From Brachyspira pilosicoli P43/6/78 (GTDB lineage: Bacteria; Spirochaetota; Brachyspiria; Brachyspirales; Brachyspiraceae): DNA of 64,000 bases. How positions within the stretch are numbered: the stretch's first letter is position 1; each line of letters opens with the position of its first letter. Both the position numbers and the translations under genes were made by a program. The stretch is taken from positions 1,488,001 through 1,552,000 of the forward strand of contig NC_019908.1 of assembly GCF_000325665.1 (NCBI RefSeq), read 5' to 3'. A model generated the notes under the pieces. The model was given only the letters and a program-made list of their open reading frames with translations. It was not told the DNA's origin and made no database searches. Shown here one piece after another: positions 1-9,590 of this stretch.

Positions 1-185
1 GATATTGTGTCCATATTAAGTCTTATCTCTCTCCATTTATCATAATTTCTAATAGCAACATCACCTATTCCCTTAGCTCCAGGTCCAGGCATACAATCTC
101 TGCACACTCTTCCATTACATATAGCACAAGCCTTACAAAAACCCATGCAGTCTTTTGCAACTTCTATAATCTCTTTATATGTCAT
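1..185 (-). CDS. Alpha-hydroxy-acid oxidising FMN protein, N-terminal part (cut by window edge)
   Basis: The reading frame starts at the ATG at 185 and runs off the window at base 1, so only about 61 residues are visible. The N-terminus is cysteine-rich (CKACAIC, then C-R-D-C), followed by PGPGAKG and an IRNYDKW segment. This pattern is familiar from the FMN-dependent alpha-hydroxy-acid dehydrogenase/lactate oxidase-like proteins of clostridia and spirochaetes, which oxidise 2-hydroxy acids in the cytoplasm. The FMN barrel lies outside the window, so the assignment rests on the N-terminal signature only. It is on the same strand as the PTS operon but separated from it by 80 bp of very AT-rich DNA, so co-transcription is uncertain. 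Confidence 0.65.
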   Translation of the reverse strand, partial: MTYKEIIEVAKDCMGFCKACAICNGRVCRDCMPGPGAKGIGDVAIRNYDKWREIRLNMDTI

Positions 186-265
186 AAAAAATTCCTTTAA
201 TTAAAACTGTATCTTATAATTATATAATAAAAAAAATAAATAAAATAGTTTTTAATTAAAAAAAA

Positions 266-586
266 TTATTTTTGTTTTAATATATCTATCATTTCTTTTA
301 TGAGGTTTTTTTCACTCATAGCAGTCATTAAATGGTCCTGAGCATGTACAAAAAGCATTGTAATCTCTATTTTCTCGCCATCTGCTTCCCTACTTATTAA
401 ATTAGTTTGAAACTCATGAGATTTTAAAAGTAAAGAATCAGCCTCTTTCATTTTTTCTTCAGCCTCATCAAATTTATTCTCTTTAGCAAGTCTTAAAGCC
501 TCATAAGCTAAACTTTTACTTTCTCCTGCCAAACTAATAATAGGAAATACATTCTCTTCCATAAACTTTTCTTGTTCTTCAGTCAT
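266..586 (-). CDS. PTS lactose/cellobiose-family IIA component
   Basis: This 106-residue all-helical protein carries the family signature FVHAQDHLM near its C-terminus, with His81 as the likely phosphorylated residue. It matches the usual IIA (Lac/Chb family) length. It passes phosphate from HPr to the IIB protein of the same operon during uptake of a beta-linked disaccharide. It is the last gene of a minus-strand operon and sits 18 bp after the GH4 gene. The exact sugar cannot be read from this subunit. Confidence 0.93.
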   Translation of the reverse strand: MTEEQEKFMEENVFPIISLAGESKSLAYEALRLAKENKFDEAEEKMKEADSLLLKSHEFQTNLISREADGEKIEITMLFVHAQDHLMTAMSEKNLIKEMIDILKQK

Positions 587-604
587 ATTAAACTCCCTAT
601 TGTA

Positions 605-1936
605 TTATTTATTTTTATAAAATTGAGGTAAATAGTCTTTATTTTGTTTTATTATTTCATCGAGTACAGTTTTAGCAACTCTTCCGCTTACAACCAACGG
701 ATTGACAGTTAATGCTTGAAGTGCTTTACCATAATCTCCATGAACAGCCGCCTCTACAGTTAATTCTTCAAAGTTTTTCATAAGTTGTAATAATCCTCTC
801 ACTTCAATAGGGAAAGGTTTTTGCTTATGAGGTTTTAATTCATCTTTATAAACATTAACTGTAATTTCAACAGCACAATCATTAGGCAAACAATCAATAG
901 TGCCATTATTTCTTGTAGATATTATCATCTCTGTACCTGCATTATTATACAAAGAACTTATAAGTTCGCAAGCAGAATCAGAATAATATTTTCCGCCTCT
1001 GTTGTTTAACTCTTCAGGCTTAGTATTTAAATCTGGATTTTTATATATTTCAAATAATTTTTTCTCTATTGCTTTTACCTGTTCTCCTCTTGTGCCTTTA
1101 CCGTCTCTAAACTCTGCTAATTCTTCTCTTAGCATTTCATCAGTAAGATAATAGTATCTATGATAAGGGCAAGGTATCATTTTTGTATCAAGCACTTGTT
1201 CTTTTATCCAAGCTATTTCAGTATTAATATTAGCAGGACCATTTTCAAAACCATCTAAATATTTCTCTAAAACTTCCTGAGTTCTATCAACACCTTTATG
1301 TATTACCTCTCTTCCCCACAAAAAGTGATTTAATCCTCCGGCAACAAAAGTAATTTCTTCATCAGAAACATTCAATATTTCTGCTACACTTTTTTTCATG
1401 TTTACAGGAACATTGCAAAGACCTATCATTTTTATTTCTGGGTGATATTTCAAAACTGCTTCTGTAACTATTCCAGACGGATTAGTAAAGTTTATAAGAT
1501 AAGCATTTGGAGATAATTCTTTTATATCCTTACAAATATCAAATATTACAGGTATAGTTCTTAATGCCTTAGCAAATCCTCCTGCACCATTAGTTTCCTG
1601 ACCAATCATTCCATAACTTAATGGTATTCTCTCATCTCTTATTCTAGCATCTAGTAAACCAACTCTTAATTGAGTAGTTACAAAACTAGCATCTTTTATA
1701 GCTTCTCTTCTGTCTAAAGTTGTAAATATTTTGAACTTATCTTTTAATCCTGCTTTTTCTATCATTCTTCTTGAAAGATTAGCAACTATTTCCAATCTTT
1801 CTTTTGAAGGCTCTATATCAACAAGCCAAAGTTCATCTACCGGCAATTTATCGTATCTCTTTATAAAACCCTCTATAATTTCAGGAGTATATGAAGAAGC
1901 TCCTCCAATAGTAGCAATTTTTAATTTATTTGACAT
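605..1936 (-). CDS. GH4-family 6-phospho-beta-glucosidase
   Basis: The 443-residue protein starts with a Rossmann segment (IATIGGASSYTPE) and has the GH4 metal-site signatures LCNVP and GGLNH. This identifies the NAD- and divalent-metal-dependent glycosidases of family GH4. They hydrolyse phosphorylated disaccharides delivered by a PTS through an oxidation-elimination route. It lies between the GH1 gene (21 bp away) and the IIA gene, in the same operon. The close match to the CelF/LicH group suggests a 6-phospho-beta-glucoside substrate; alpha-acting relatives exist, so the linkage is inferred. Confidence 0.9.
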   Translation of the reverse strand: MSNKLKIATIGGASSYTPEIIEGFIKRYDKLPVDELWLVDIEPSKERLEIVANLSRRMIEKAGLKDKFKIFTTLDRREAIKDASFVTTQLRVGLLDARIRDERIPLSYGMIGQETNGAGGFAKALRTIPVIFDICKDIKELSPNAYLINFTNPSGIVTEAVLKYHPEIKMIGLCNVPVNMKKSVAEILNVSDEEITFVAGGLNHFLWGREVIHKGVDRTQEVLEKYLDGFENGPANINTEIAWIKEQVLDTKMIPCPYHRYYYLTDEMLREELAEFRDGKGTRGEQVKAIEKKLFEIYKNPDLNTKPEELNNRGGKYYSDSACELISSLYNNAGTEMIISTRNNGTIDCLPNDCAVEITVNVYKDELKPHKQKPFPIEVRGLLQLMKNFEELTVEAAVHGDYGKALQALTVNPLVVSGRVAKTVLDEIIKQNKDYLPQFYKNK

Positions 1937-1957
1937 ATTTATACCTCTAATTTTTTA

Positions 1958-3343
1958 TTAAGCATCAAAGCCTTTATTTTTTACAAGCTCTCTAAACCAA
2001 TGACCTGATTTCTTTATTGTTTTCTTTCCTGTTTCTAAATCGCATCGAATAAAACCATATCTATTTTTATAAGAATTAAGCCAAGACCAGCAATCTATAG
2101 GCGTCCACATTAAATAACCAAGACAATTAGAACCCTCTTCTATAGCTTTATGAAGCCATTTTAAATGTTCTGTTACAAACTCTATTCTATAATCATCTTC
2201 TACAACGCCTTCTTTTATAAATCTCTCTTCATTTTCAACACCCATTCCATTTTCTGTTATTAGCCATCTCATATTAGAATAATTATCTTGAATATTTTTT
2301 GCTATATCATAAATACCTTTATAATATATTTCCCAGCCTCTGTATGGATTCATAAGTCTGTTAGGCATTTCATAAGGCTCGAAGAAGTTTTCAGGCATTA
2401 AAGTATCTGATTTAAACTCTGTCTCTCTTGCCTTCACTCTTCTAGGCTGATAATAATTTATTCCAAGCAAAGTTATAGTATTTTCTTTTAATAATTCTTT
2501 GTCGCCTTGTTCGCATATAGGAGTAAGGTTATTTTCTTTTACGAATTTTACTAAATCTTCTGGAAACTCTCCTTTAGTAGCAGGGTCTAAAAAACTTCTA
2601 TTAAACAACAAATCGCATATATGTGAAGCTTTTAAATCTTCTTTATTGTTTTCATCTCTAGGGTAAGAAGGAGTTAAGTTTAATATTATTCCTATATCTC
2701 CAGTTTTTCCAGATTCTTTAAACGCTTTTACAGCCTTTGCACTAGCCAAGTTCATATTATAAGCTACTTGAATAGCCCTTTTAAATGATACAACTTCAGG
2801 ATAATGAAACTTATACAAATATCCTCCCTCAGCAACAACTATAGGCTCATTGAATGTAAACCATTTTTTTACTTTATCTCCATATAGTTCAAACATTTTA
2901 GAAGCATATTTAGCATAGAGTTCAACAACTTCTCTATTTTCAAATCCGCCAATCTCTTGAAGTTTTAAAGGCATATCAAAATGATACAAACACATTATAG
3001 GCTCTATATCATTTTTTATAAGTTCATCTATAACATTATTATAAAACTCAACTGCTTTTTCATCTAACTCTAGAGTGTTAAAATTTTTTATTATTCTGCT
3101 CCATTGTATTGAAGTTCTAAAAACATTATGTCCTGTTTCTTTTATTAATTTTATATCTTCTTTATAATCTCTAAAGAAATTAGATGTATATACTGGACCT
3201 ACTTTATTATGGAATTTATCTGGTGCTATTTCAAACCAATAATCCCATATACTTTTATTAGCTTTATCATAAAAACCTTCACTTTGAGGTCCTGATGTAG
3301 AGCTTCCAAATAAAAAATTATCTTTAAATCTATATTGTTTCAT
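1958..3343 (-). CDS. GH1-family 6-phospho-beta-glycosidase
   Basis: This 461-residue protein has the GH1 acid/base motif TFNEP (Glu166) and the nucleophile motif ITENG (Glu364). Near the C-terminus, WSWLNSYKNRYGF lies where 6-phospho-glycosidases of the LacG/BglA type hold the phosphate-binding Ser, Lys and Tyr. Ser and Tyr are in register, but the lysine is one position early. It should cleave a phosphorylated beta-disaccharide in the cytoplasm. It follows the IIC gene by 23 bp. Having both GH1 and GH4 in one operon suggests either two substrates or two anomer/linkage preferences. Confidence 0.88.
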   Translation of the reverse strand: MKQYRFKDNFLFGSSTSGPQSEGFYDKANKSIWDYWFEIAPDKFHNKVGPVYTSNFFRDYKEDIKLIKETGHNVFRTSIQWSRIIKNFNTLELDEKAVEFYNNVIDELIKNDIEPIMCLYHFDMPLKLQEIGGFENREVVELYAKYASKMFELYGDKVKKWFTFNEPIVVAEGGYLYKFHYPEVVSFKRAIQVAYNMNLASAKAVKAFKESGKTGDIGIILNLTPSYPRDENNKEDLKASHICDLLFNRSFLDPATKGEFPEDLVKFVKENNLTPICEQGDKELLKENTITLLGINYYQPRRVKARETEFKSDTLMPENFFEPYEMPNRLMNPYRGWEIYYKGIYDIAKNIQDNYSNMRWLITENGMGVENEERFIKEGVVEDDYRIEFVTEHLKWLHKAIEEGSNCLGYLMWTPIDCWSWLNSYKNRYGFIRCDLETGKKTIKKSGHWFRELVKNKGFDA

Positions 3344-3366
3344 ATTATAAAAAACCTCATTATAAT

Positions 3367-4704
3367 TTATTTATTATTTGCTTCTTCTTTTTCTAAAGAT
3401 ATTTCATAAGCCTTTAGAAAAGGTTTATACATTAGATAAGAAGTAAATATAAAAATTAAACTTAATATCATAGCTCCAAAGTTTAAATTAGTAGCAAGCA
3501 ATGCTCCTAAAGGTGCAGGAGTTGTCCAAGGCACTAAAGTAACAACATGACCTACAATATTTAATTTTGTTAGTATATAAGCTATTGTTATATTGATAAT
3601 AGGTATAAATATAAAAGGTATCATTAATAATGGATTCATTACTACAGGTGTGCCAAACATAATAGGTTCATTAATATTAAATATTGATGGCACTAATGCC
3701 AATTTACCAATAGATTTTATATGTTCATTTTTGCTTCTAACCATTGCTATTGCTAAACCTAATGTTGTTCCTACTCCTCCTATAAGGGCATATAAATCAA
3801 AAAAACTTCCAGCCCATATTTTAGTGATTTCTTCTCCTGCCTGTAATGCACTTTGATTAAATGCTAAATTTGATAAGCTTATAGAAGAAATTATAGCTCC
3901 AAGTATATTAGTACCATGAAGACCCGCAAACCATAATAAATGCACCAAAAATAGTATTAATATTATTGATGGAAGAGAATCTGATATATAAAGTAATGGT
4001 TCAAATATCTTCATAAATAAATCAGGAAGCATTAATAATAAACTTTTTTGTATTATAAGATTAATTGCTTGAAATAATACTATAACTACTGCTACAGGTA
4101 TTAAAAGCTCAAATGACTTAGCTATTGCAGGAGGAACAGATTCTGGAAGTGTGATAATTAATTTCTTATGAACCAAAAATCTGAATATCTCTATAGAAAT
4201 TATTCCAAATATAATAGCTACAAATAACCCTTTAGCGTCCATAAATCTTACGTCCATTACTGGTATATAGCTATCAGCGTCAACTAAAAATGATTTTGAT
4301 ACAGATTCCACTATAGGTACATACTCAACCTTTGCAGATACAAGTAAAAAACTAAATAATGATAAAAATCCGCCTGTTATAGAGTTAAGATTATAATGTC
4401 CAGATAAAGAATAACCTATTCCATAAACTATAAACATACACATTATACCCATACTCACATTAAAAGGCTGCATTAAATCTGCTTTATATTTTGCCATTAA
4501 ATTGGTATACCATTCTAAATATAAAAAATTATTTTTGTCAGTAAGAGGTAAGTTTAATATTAAAAGTATAAATGAACCCACAATTAAAAATGGTACAGCA
4601 AATACAAAACCATCTCTTATTGCATTTAAATATCTATTACTAGCAACTTTTCCTGCTATAGGAAGTACTTTCTCTTCTATAAAATGCATTATTTTATCAT
4701 TCAT
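3367..4704 (-). CDS. PTS lactose/cellobiose-family IIC permease, second copy
   Basis: A 445-residue polytopic membrane protein with the EIIC fold (N-terminal RDGFVFAVPFLIVGSF, the LHGTNILG segment, and FNINEPIMFGTPVVMNP near residue 345). It forms the membrane channel that takes up and helps phosphorylate a beta-glycoside. It is a tandem paralogue of the gene at 4739-6076, equal in length once that gene's start is set at its ATG. The two are almost identical at DNA level over their central part and more diverged elsewhere. The start is preceded by GGAG. It lies between the first IIC and the GH1 gene. Confidence 0.92.
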   Translation of the reverse strand: MNDKIMHFIEEKVLPIAGKVASNRYLNAIRDGFVFAVPFLIVGSFILLILNLPLTDKNNFLYLEWYTNLMAKYKADLMQPFNVSMGIMCMFIVYGIGYSLSGHYNLNSITGGFLSLFSFLLVSAKVEYVPIVESVSKSFLVDADSYIPVMDVRFMDAKGLFVAIIFGIISIEIFRFLVHKKLIITLPESVPPAIAKSFELLIPVAVVIVLFQAINLIIQKSLLLMLPDLFMKIFEPLLYISDSLPSIILILFLVHLLWFAGLHGTNILGAIISSISLSNLAFNQSALQAGEEITKIWAGSFFDLYALIGGVGTTLGLAIAMVRSKNEHIKSIGKLALVPSIFNINEPIMFGTPVVMNPLLMIPFIFIPIINITIAYILTKLNIVGHVVTLVPWTTPAPLGALLATNLNFGAMILSLIFIFTSYLMYKPFLKAYEISLEKEEANNK

Positions 4705-4738
4705 TTTTATGCTCCATTTTATTAATGATATTATAATC

Positions 4739-6076
4739 TTATTTATTAGCTGATTCTTCTTTCTCTAAAGATATTTCATAAGCTTTAAGAAAAGGTATAT
4801 AAGCTAAGTATGAAGTAAATATTAAAACTAAACTTAATATCATAGAACCAACATTTAAGTTAGTAGCAAGCAAAGCAGCTAATGGACCAGGAGTAGTCCA
4901 AGGCACCAATGATACAATATGACCTATAATATTTAATTTGGTAAATATCCAAGCTATAGTAGCATTGATTATAGGAAGAGCTATAAACGGAATCATTAAT
5001 ACTGGATTCATTACCACTGGAGCACCAAACATTATAGGCTCATTAATATTAAAAACTGCAGGCACTATTGACAATTTACCAATAGATTTTATATGTTCAT
5101 TTTTACTTCTCACCATCGCTATTGCCAAACCTAAAGTAGTACCAACACCGCCCATAAATACATAAGAATCAAAGAAACCGCCGGCAAATATTTTTGTTAC
5201 AGGCTCTCCTGCTTGTAATGCCGCTTGGTTTATTGCTAAGTTTGATAAAGTAATTGCTTTTACTATAGCATCAACTATATTAGTACCGTGTAAACCTGCA
5301 AACCATAATATATGTATAACCAACAATAATATTATTATAGAAGGTAAAGAATCAGATACATGAAGAAGCGGTTCAAATATTTTCATTACAAGTTCAGGTA
5401 TCATCATAATTAGTTTCTTTTGTATAATAATATTTAATGCTTGAAATAATACTATCACAACTGCTACAGGTATTAAAAGCTCAAATGACTTAGCTATTGC
5501 AGGAGGAACAGATTCTGGAAGTGTGATAATTAATTTCTTATGAACCAAAAATCTAAATATCTCTATAGAAACTATTCCAAATATAATAGCTACAAATAAT
5601 CCTTTAGCGTCCATAAATCTTACGTCCATTACTGGTATATAGCTATCAGCGTCAACTAAAAATGATTTTGATACAGCTTCCACTATAGGCACATACTCAA
5701 CCTTTGCAGATACAAGTAAAAAACTAAATAATGATAAAAATCCGCCTGTTATAGAATTAAGATTATAATGTCCAGATAAAGAATAACCTATTCCATAAGC
5801 TACAAACAATGACATTATACCCATACTCACATAAAAAGGCTGAACTAAATCACCCTTAAAAGCTTTCATTAAATTATCATACCATTCCATATATAAAAAG
5901 TTGTTTTTGTCTGTAAAAGGAAGGTTTAAGATTAAAAGTATAAATGAACCTACAATTAAAAATGGCATAGCAAAAACAAATCCATCTCTTATTGCATTTA
6001 AATATCTGTTGCTTGCTATTTTAGCAGCTATAGGTAAAATTTTATTTTCTATAAAAGTCATTAATTTATCATTCAT
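4739..6076 (-). CDS. PTS lactose/cellobiose-family IIC permease, first copy
   Basis: A 445-residue permease that is paralogous along its whole length to its downstream neighbour. I place the start at the ATG at 6076, eight bases behind a GGAG, rather than at an in-frame TTG two codons earlier. This also equalises the lengths of the two copies. The motifs LHGTNIVDA and FNINEPIMFGAPVVMNP are conserved. The differences cluster near the N-terminal loop and in the region around residues 225-310, which could tune substrate choice. It partners the single IIA and IIB of the operon. Confidence 0.92.
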   Translation of the reverse strand: MNDKLMTFIENKILPIAAKIASNRYLNAIRDGFVFAMPFLIVGSFILLILNLPFTDKNNFLYMEWYDNLMKAFKGDLVQPFYVSMGIMSLFVAYGIGYSLSGHYNLNSITGGFLSLFSFLLVSAKVEYVPIVEAVSKSFLVDADSYIPVMDVRFMDAKGLFVAIIFGIVSIEIFRFLVHKKLIITLPESVPPAIAKSFELLIPVAVVIVLFQALNIIIQKKLIMMIPELVMKIFEPLLHVSDSLPSIIILLLVIHILWFAGLHGTNIVDAIVKAITLSNLAINQAALQAGEPVTKIFAGGFFDSYVFMGGVGTTLGLAIAMVRSKNEHIKSIGKLSIVPAVFNINEPIMFGAPVVMNPVLMIPFIALPIINATIAWIFTKLNIIGHIVSLVPWTTPGPLAALLATNLNVGSMILSLVLIFTSYLAYIPFLKAYEISLEKEESANK

Positions 6077-6124
6077 TATCAATCTCCAATAATATATATA
6101 TCCTTATTATTATTATAAAAAAAA

Positions 6125-7207
6125 TTATTCTGTTATTTTAAATCTTTGAGCCATGTTTATATAGTCTAGTAAGAACAAATACTCTTCATCAACTCTTCCA
6201 ACAACATTTGTTCTTCCAGTGTTTTTTATGTCTTTTAATGCTATTTGTAATTCACCTGCATAACTTCCATATTCTGAAGAGTCAATAAGTATATCTCCTC
6301 TTTTAATCTCTGTAACAGCATTAAATAACTTAAAATTATGTCCTTTATATTTTACTCTAGGATTTGATGACCTAATAAAATATTCACTAGCGTCAGCTCT
6401 GTTTTGATGAAGTTCTTCAAGTACAATTTTTCTCTCTATTTCAGGGATACTGTCTAATAATTTAGCCTTTAATGTTATGAGTCTTTTATCTAAACTTTGA
6501 AGCTTTTTAAAAGACTCTTCATTGGCATAGCAATTAGCAATAAATACAGCATCTACACCTAAGAAAAATAATTCCATAGCCTGTATTTCTATAGGCAGAT
6601 TTCTATGCTCTTCCAAAGTGCATATCCCGTCATCTACAGGCCAAGGTCCAAAATTAGCCTCTTTTGCATTAATAAAGGCTGATGATTTTATTGAATGCTT
6701 TTTAAAACGATTCATGCTTTCAATAAATAGCTTTTTATCTAATCCGCTGTAAGCATGAGGATAAAAATTATAACAGCCTATTAGATTTTCTTTATTAGGA
6801 TAATAATTCATTATAGTATCTATATATGAAGTAGAATTACTCATATTAAGCTCTATTTTTAAATTATAATCATTATAAGTCATTAAGCTCTCTTCATTTC
6901 CGCTAAAACCCAAATCTAACCTTATAGCCCAAGCTCCTAATTTATAAAAAAACTCTAAATTATCATAAGATATTTCTAAAGATTTAAATACTGCTGGAGA
7001 AATATCTAAAGTAGTTTTTATTCCTCTCTCTTTTGCATAATTTATAATCTCAGAAAACTCTTTTATAATCTCTTCTTTAGAATGCTCAACCGATAATAAG
7101 CACATAAAACATCTTGTAAAACCATATTTAGAAGCTAAGTCTATATAAGATTTATTTTCTTCCATTTTTGAATGAAACGGATAAATAGAAATGCCTAACT
7201 CTCTCAT
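6125..7207 (-). CDS. DUF871 / MupG-like (GH170) TIM-barrel protein
   Basis: This 360-residue protein begins with RELGISIYPFHS and continues with the TIM-barrel and C-terminal cyclophilin-like pattern of the DUF871 family. The family now includes Staphylococcus aureus MupG, a 6-phospho-N-acetylmuramidase that splits PTS-imported MurNAc-GlcNAc. It therefore probably acts on a phosphorylated sugar imported by this operon. It sits between the IIB gene and the first IIC gene. No MurNAc-6-phosphate etherase or N-acetylglucosamine gene is nearby, so a peptidoglycan substrate is a possibility and not a conclusion. Confidence 0.75.
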   Translation of the reverse strand: MRELGISIYPFHSKMEENKSYIDLASKYGFTRCFMCLLSVEHSKEEIIKEFSEIINYAKERGIKTTLDISPAVFKSLEISYDNLEFFYKLGAWAIRLDLGFSGNEESLMTYNDYNLKIELNMSNSTSYIDTIMNYYPNKENLIGCYNFYPHAYSGLDKKLFIESMNRFKKHSIKSSAFINAKEANFGPWPVDDGICTLEEHRNLPIEIQAMELFFLGVDAVFIANCYANEESFKKLQSLDKRLITLKAKLLDSIPEIERKIVLEELHQNRADASEYFIRSSNPRVKYKGHNFKLFNAVTEIKRGDILIDSSEYGSYAGELQIALKDIKNTGRTNVVGRVDEEYLFLLDYINMAQRFKITE

Positions 7208-7250
7208 AAAGTATATCCTAATAAATTAATAAAACTATTTTGTAACGCTA

Positions 7251-7559
7251 TTATTGAACTTTCAAGTTTAGAGCGAAATCTAATATTTTCTCTCCATTCA
7301 TCATACCGTAATCTTTAAAATCTATAACATCTAATGGTTTATTTTTTTCTTTTGCTTTTGCTTGGAATTCTTTAAGCTGGAATTTTACTTGCGGTCCAAG
7401 TAAAAATACATCATAGCTGTCTAAAAGCTCATTAAATCTTGCAGTACTTACAGCCTCTATTTCTACTTCAATATTTCTCTTTGCAGCAGATTCTTTCATT
7501 TTTTTTACAACCATGCTTGTAGACATTCCTGCTGAACATAATAATAAAATTTTAGTCAT
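7251..7559 (-). CDS. PTS lactose/cellobiose-family IIB component
   Basis: The 102-residue protein opens with KILLLCSAGMSTS, the phosphate loop of Lac-family IIB proteins, with Cys8 as the phosphorylated residue. It receives phosphate from IIA and passes it to the sugar at IIC. It is the first gene of the minus-strand operon and is divergent from the regulator at 7719, with 159 bp of very AT-rich DNA between them that must hold both promoters. Length and motif are typical. Confidence 0.94.
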   Translation of the reverse strand: MTKILLLCSAGMSTSMVVKKMKESAAKRNIEVEIEAVSTARFNELLDSYDVFLLGPQVKFQLKEFQAKAKEKNKPLDVIDFKDYGMMNGEKILDFALNLKVQ

Positions 7560-7718
7560 ATATATTTACCTCTTCTTTTATTTTTTATTTATTATAAAGA
7601 TAACACTTTATATTAATAACTCAAACAAGAAAATTTCTATTTTAATCTGGTAATTTTTTGTGTATTATTTTTTTATATTAATATATAATATAAATATCTT
7701 TATAAGTTTATATGAATT

Positions 7719-9590
7719 ATGAAAAGTAAATATATAAAAGAACTATTATCCATTCTCTCTAATGAATCATATATCACAGCAGAAATGCTTGCAAAAAAAT
7801 TGCAAATAAGTGAAAAAACTGTAAGAATAAAAATAGCAGAATTAAATAAAGAATTAGAAAACACAGGAATTAAAGTAGTATCCAAAGCAAGATATGGTTA
7901 TATTTTAGAATGCGATAATCATAAAGATATGTCAAATATAAACCTTAATGCACATATATTTAACGATTTTGAATATAGATTAAAATACATATTTGAACAT
8001 CTTATTAATAATAATAATACATATATAAAATCTGATAATCTTATAAGTGCATTAGATATATCAAAAACAACACTAACAAATACATTAAAAATCATAGAAG
8101 ATAATATTAGATATTATAACTTAAAAATAGAACGCAAGCCAAATTATGGTATTAAATTAATTGGTAAAGAATTTGATATTAGAAACTGCATAATAGATTA
8201 TTATTTAAAACAGCAAATATATGATAAAAAATATATAAATAAAACTATAGAAAATATAGTAATTAATTTTATAAAGAAAAATGATATAAAACTATCTGAG
8301 GTAAACTTAGAAAACTTTATATTATATATTTCTGCATCAATAGAGAGAATAAAAGAAAATAAAAATATAAACGATTATAATGATGATAACATATTAAAAG
8401 ATGTAAAAAAAGAAGAATTGAAATTAGCAAGAAAATTAGCAAATATATTAGAAAAAGAATTAAATATAAAATTAAATGATACTGAAATAATTTTTATAGC
8501 AATTCATATAGCATCAAAAAGTTTATTATCAAATAGTGAAAATTATATTATACAAAACAAACTAGACAATGTAGTTCAGGATATGCTCGATTTGATATAC
8601 AATAATTTAAAAATAGATTTAAGAGATAATTTAAACTTAAGATTATTGCTTAACCATCATATGATACCGCTTGATATAAGAATAAGATATAATGTTTTAC
8701 AAAAAAATCCAATGCTTAGCGACATAAAAACAAATTATTCTCTAGCATACCTAATAGCATCAGAAGCTAATACTGTACTTAAAACATATTATAATAAAGA
8801 AATATCAGATGATGAAATTGGTTTTTTGGCATTATTATTTCAAATAGCTTTAGAGGAAAATAGCGAAGAGAAAAAGAAAATCAATATACTAATAGTATGC
8901 GGAAGCGGAAAAACTACTTCAAAGCTTCTTATGCATAAATATAAAAAAGAGTTTGCTGACTATATAGAAAATATTTATACTACAGATTTGATAATGCTTA
9001 AAGAGTTTGATTTTTCTAAAGTAGATTATATATTTTCTACAGTACCTATAGTTTTTCAAGTACCTGTTCCTATTGTTCATATAGGATTATTTTTAGAGAC
9101 TAATGATATTATAAAAGTAAAAAATGTACTAGATTTATCTGAAAATGATTTTTTAAATAATTATTATAATAAAAAATTATTCTCTACAAATATAACAGGA
9201 AACAGCAGAGAAGAGATTATAAAAAACATATGTAAAAATATTAAAAAATATATTAATATACCAGATAATTTTTATGATTTGGTAATGAAAAGAGAAAGCT
9301 TGTCAGAAACAGATTTCGGAAACCTTGTTGCAATTCCGCATCCTTTTGAAATTGTAACTGATGAAACTTTTGTATTTGTTGCTATATTAGAAAAGCCTAT
9401 TATATGGTATAAAAATAATGTGCAGGTTGTATTTTTAGTTTCTATATCAAATAAAAAAGATGATAATTTACAGAAGTTTTATCAATATACTGTTGACTTT
9501 TTGTTAAATGAAAAAAACGTGATAAAGCTTATAGAAAATAGAAGTTTTGAAAATCTAATGTATTTATTAAAAAATTCTTCGGGAGAATAA
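7719..9590 (+). CDS. LicR/MtlR-type PTS-regulated transcriptional activator
   Basis: A 623-residue multidomain regulator. It has an N-terminal HTH (about 5-60), a second winged helix (about 95-150), two PRDs (about 175-280 and 285-390), an EIIB-like domain with ILIVCGSGKTT (about 390-470), and an EIIA domain with VAIPHPFE (about 480-620). Such proteins activate PTS operons and are controlled by phosphorylation from HPr and the cognate IIB. It is divergent from the operon it most likely controls and abuts the HPr gene. In PRD2 the usual second histidine (LxLHF) reads LALLF, so one phosphorylation site appears lost. Confidence 0.88.
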   Translation: MKSKYIKELLSILSNESYITAEMLAKKLQISEKTVRIKIAELNKELENTGIKVVSKARYGYILECDNHKDMSNINLNAHIFNDFEYRLKYIFEHLINNNNTYIKSDNLISALDISKTTLTNTLKIIEDNIRYYNLKIERKPNYGIKLIGKEFDIRNCIIDYYLKQQIYDKKYINKTIENIVINFIKKNDIKLSEVNLENFILYISASIERIKENKNINDYNDDNILKDVKKEELKLARKLANILEKELNIKLNDTEIIFIAIHIASKSLLSNSENYIIQNKLDNVVQDMLDLIYNNLKIDLRDNLNLRLLLNHHMIPLDIRIRYNVLQKNPMLSDIKTNYSLAYLIASEANTVLKTYYNKEISDDEIGFLALLFQIALEENSEEKKKINILIVCGSGKTTSKLLMHKYKKEFADYIENIYTTDLIMLKEFDFSKVDYIFSTVPIVFQVPVPIVHIGLFLETNDIIKVKNVLDLSENDFLNNYYNKKLFSTNITGNSREEIIKNICKNIKKYINIPDNFYDLVMKRESLSETDFGNLVAIPHPFEIVTDETFVFVAILEKPIIWYKNNVQVVFLVSISNKKDDNLQKFYQYTVDFLLNEKNVIKLIENRSFENLMYLLKNSSGE

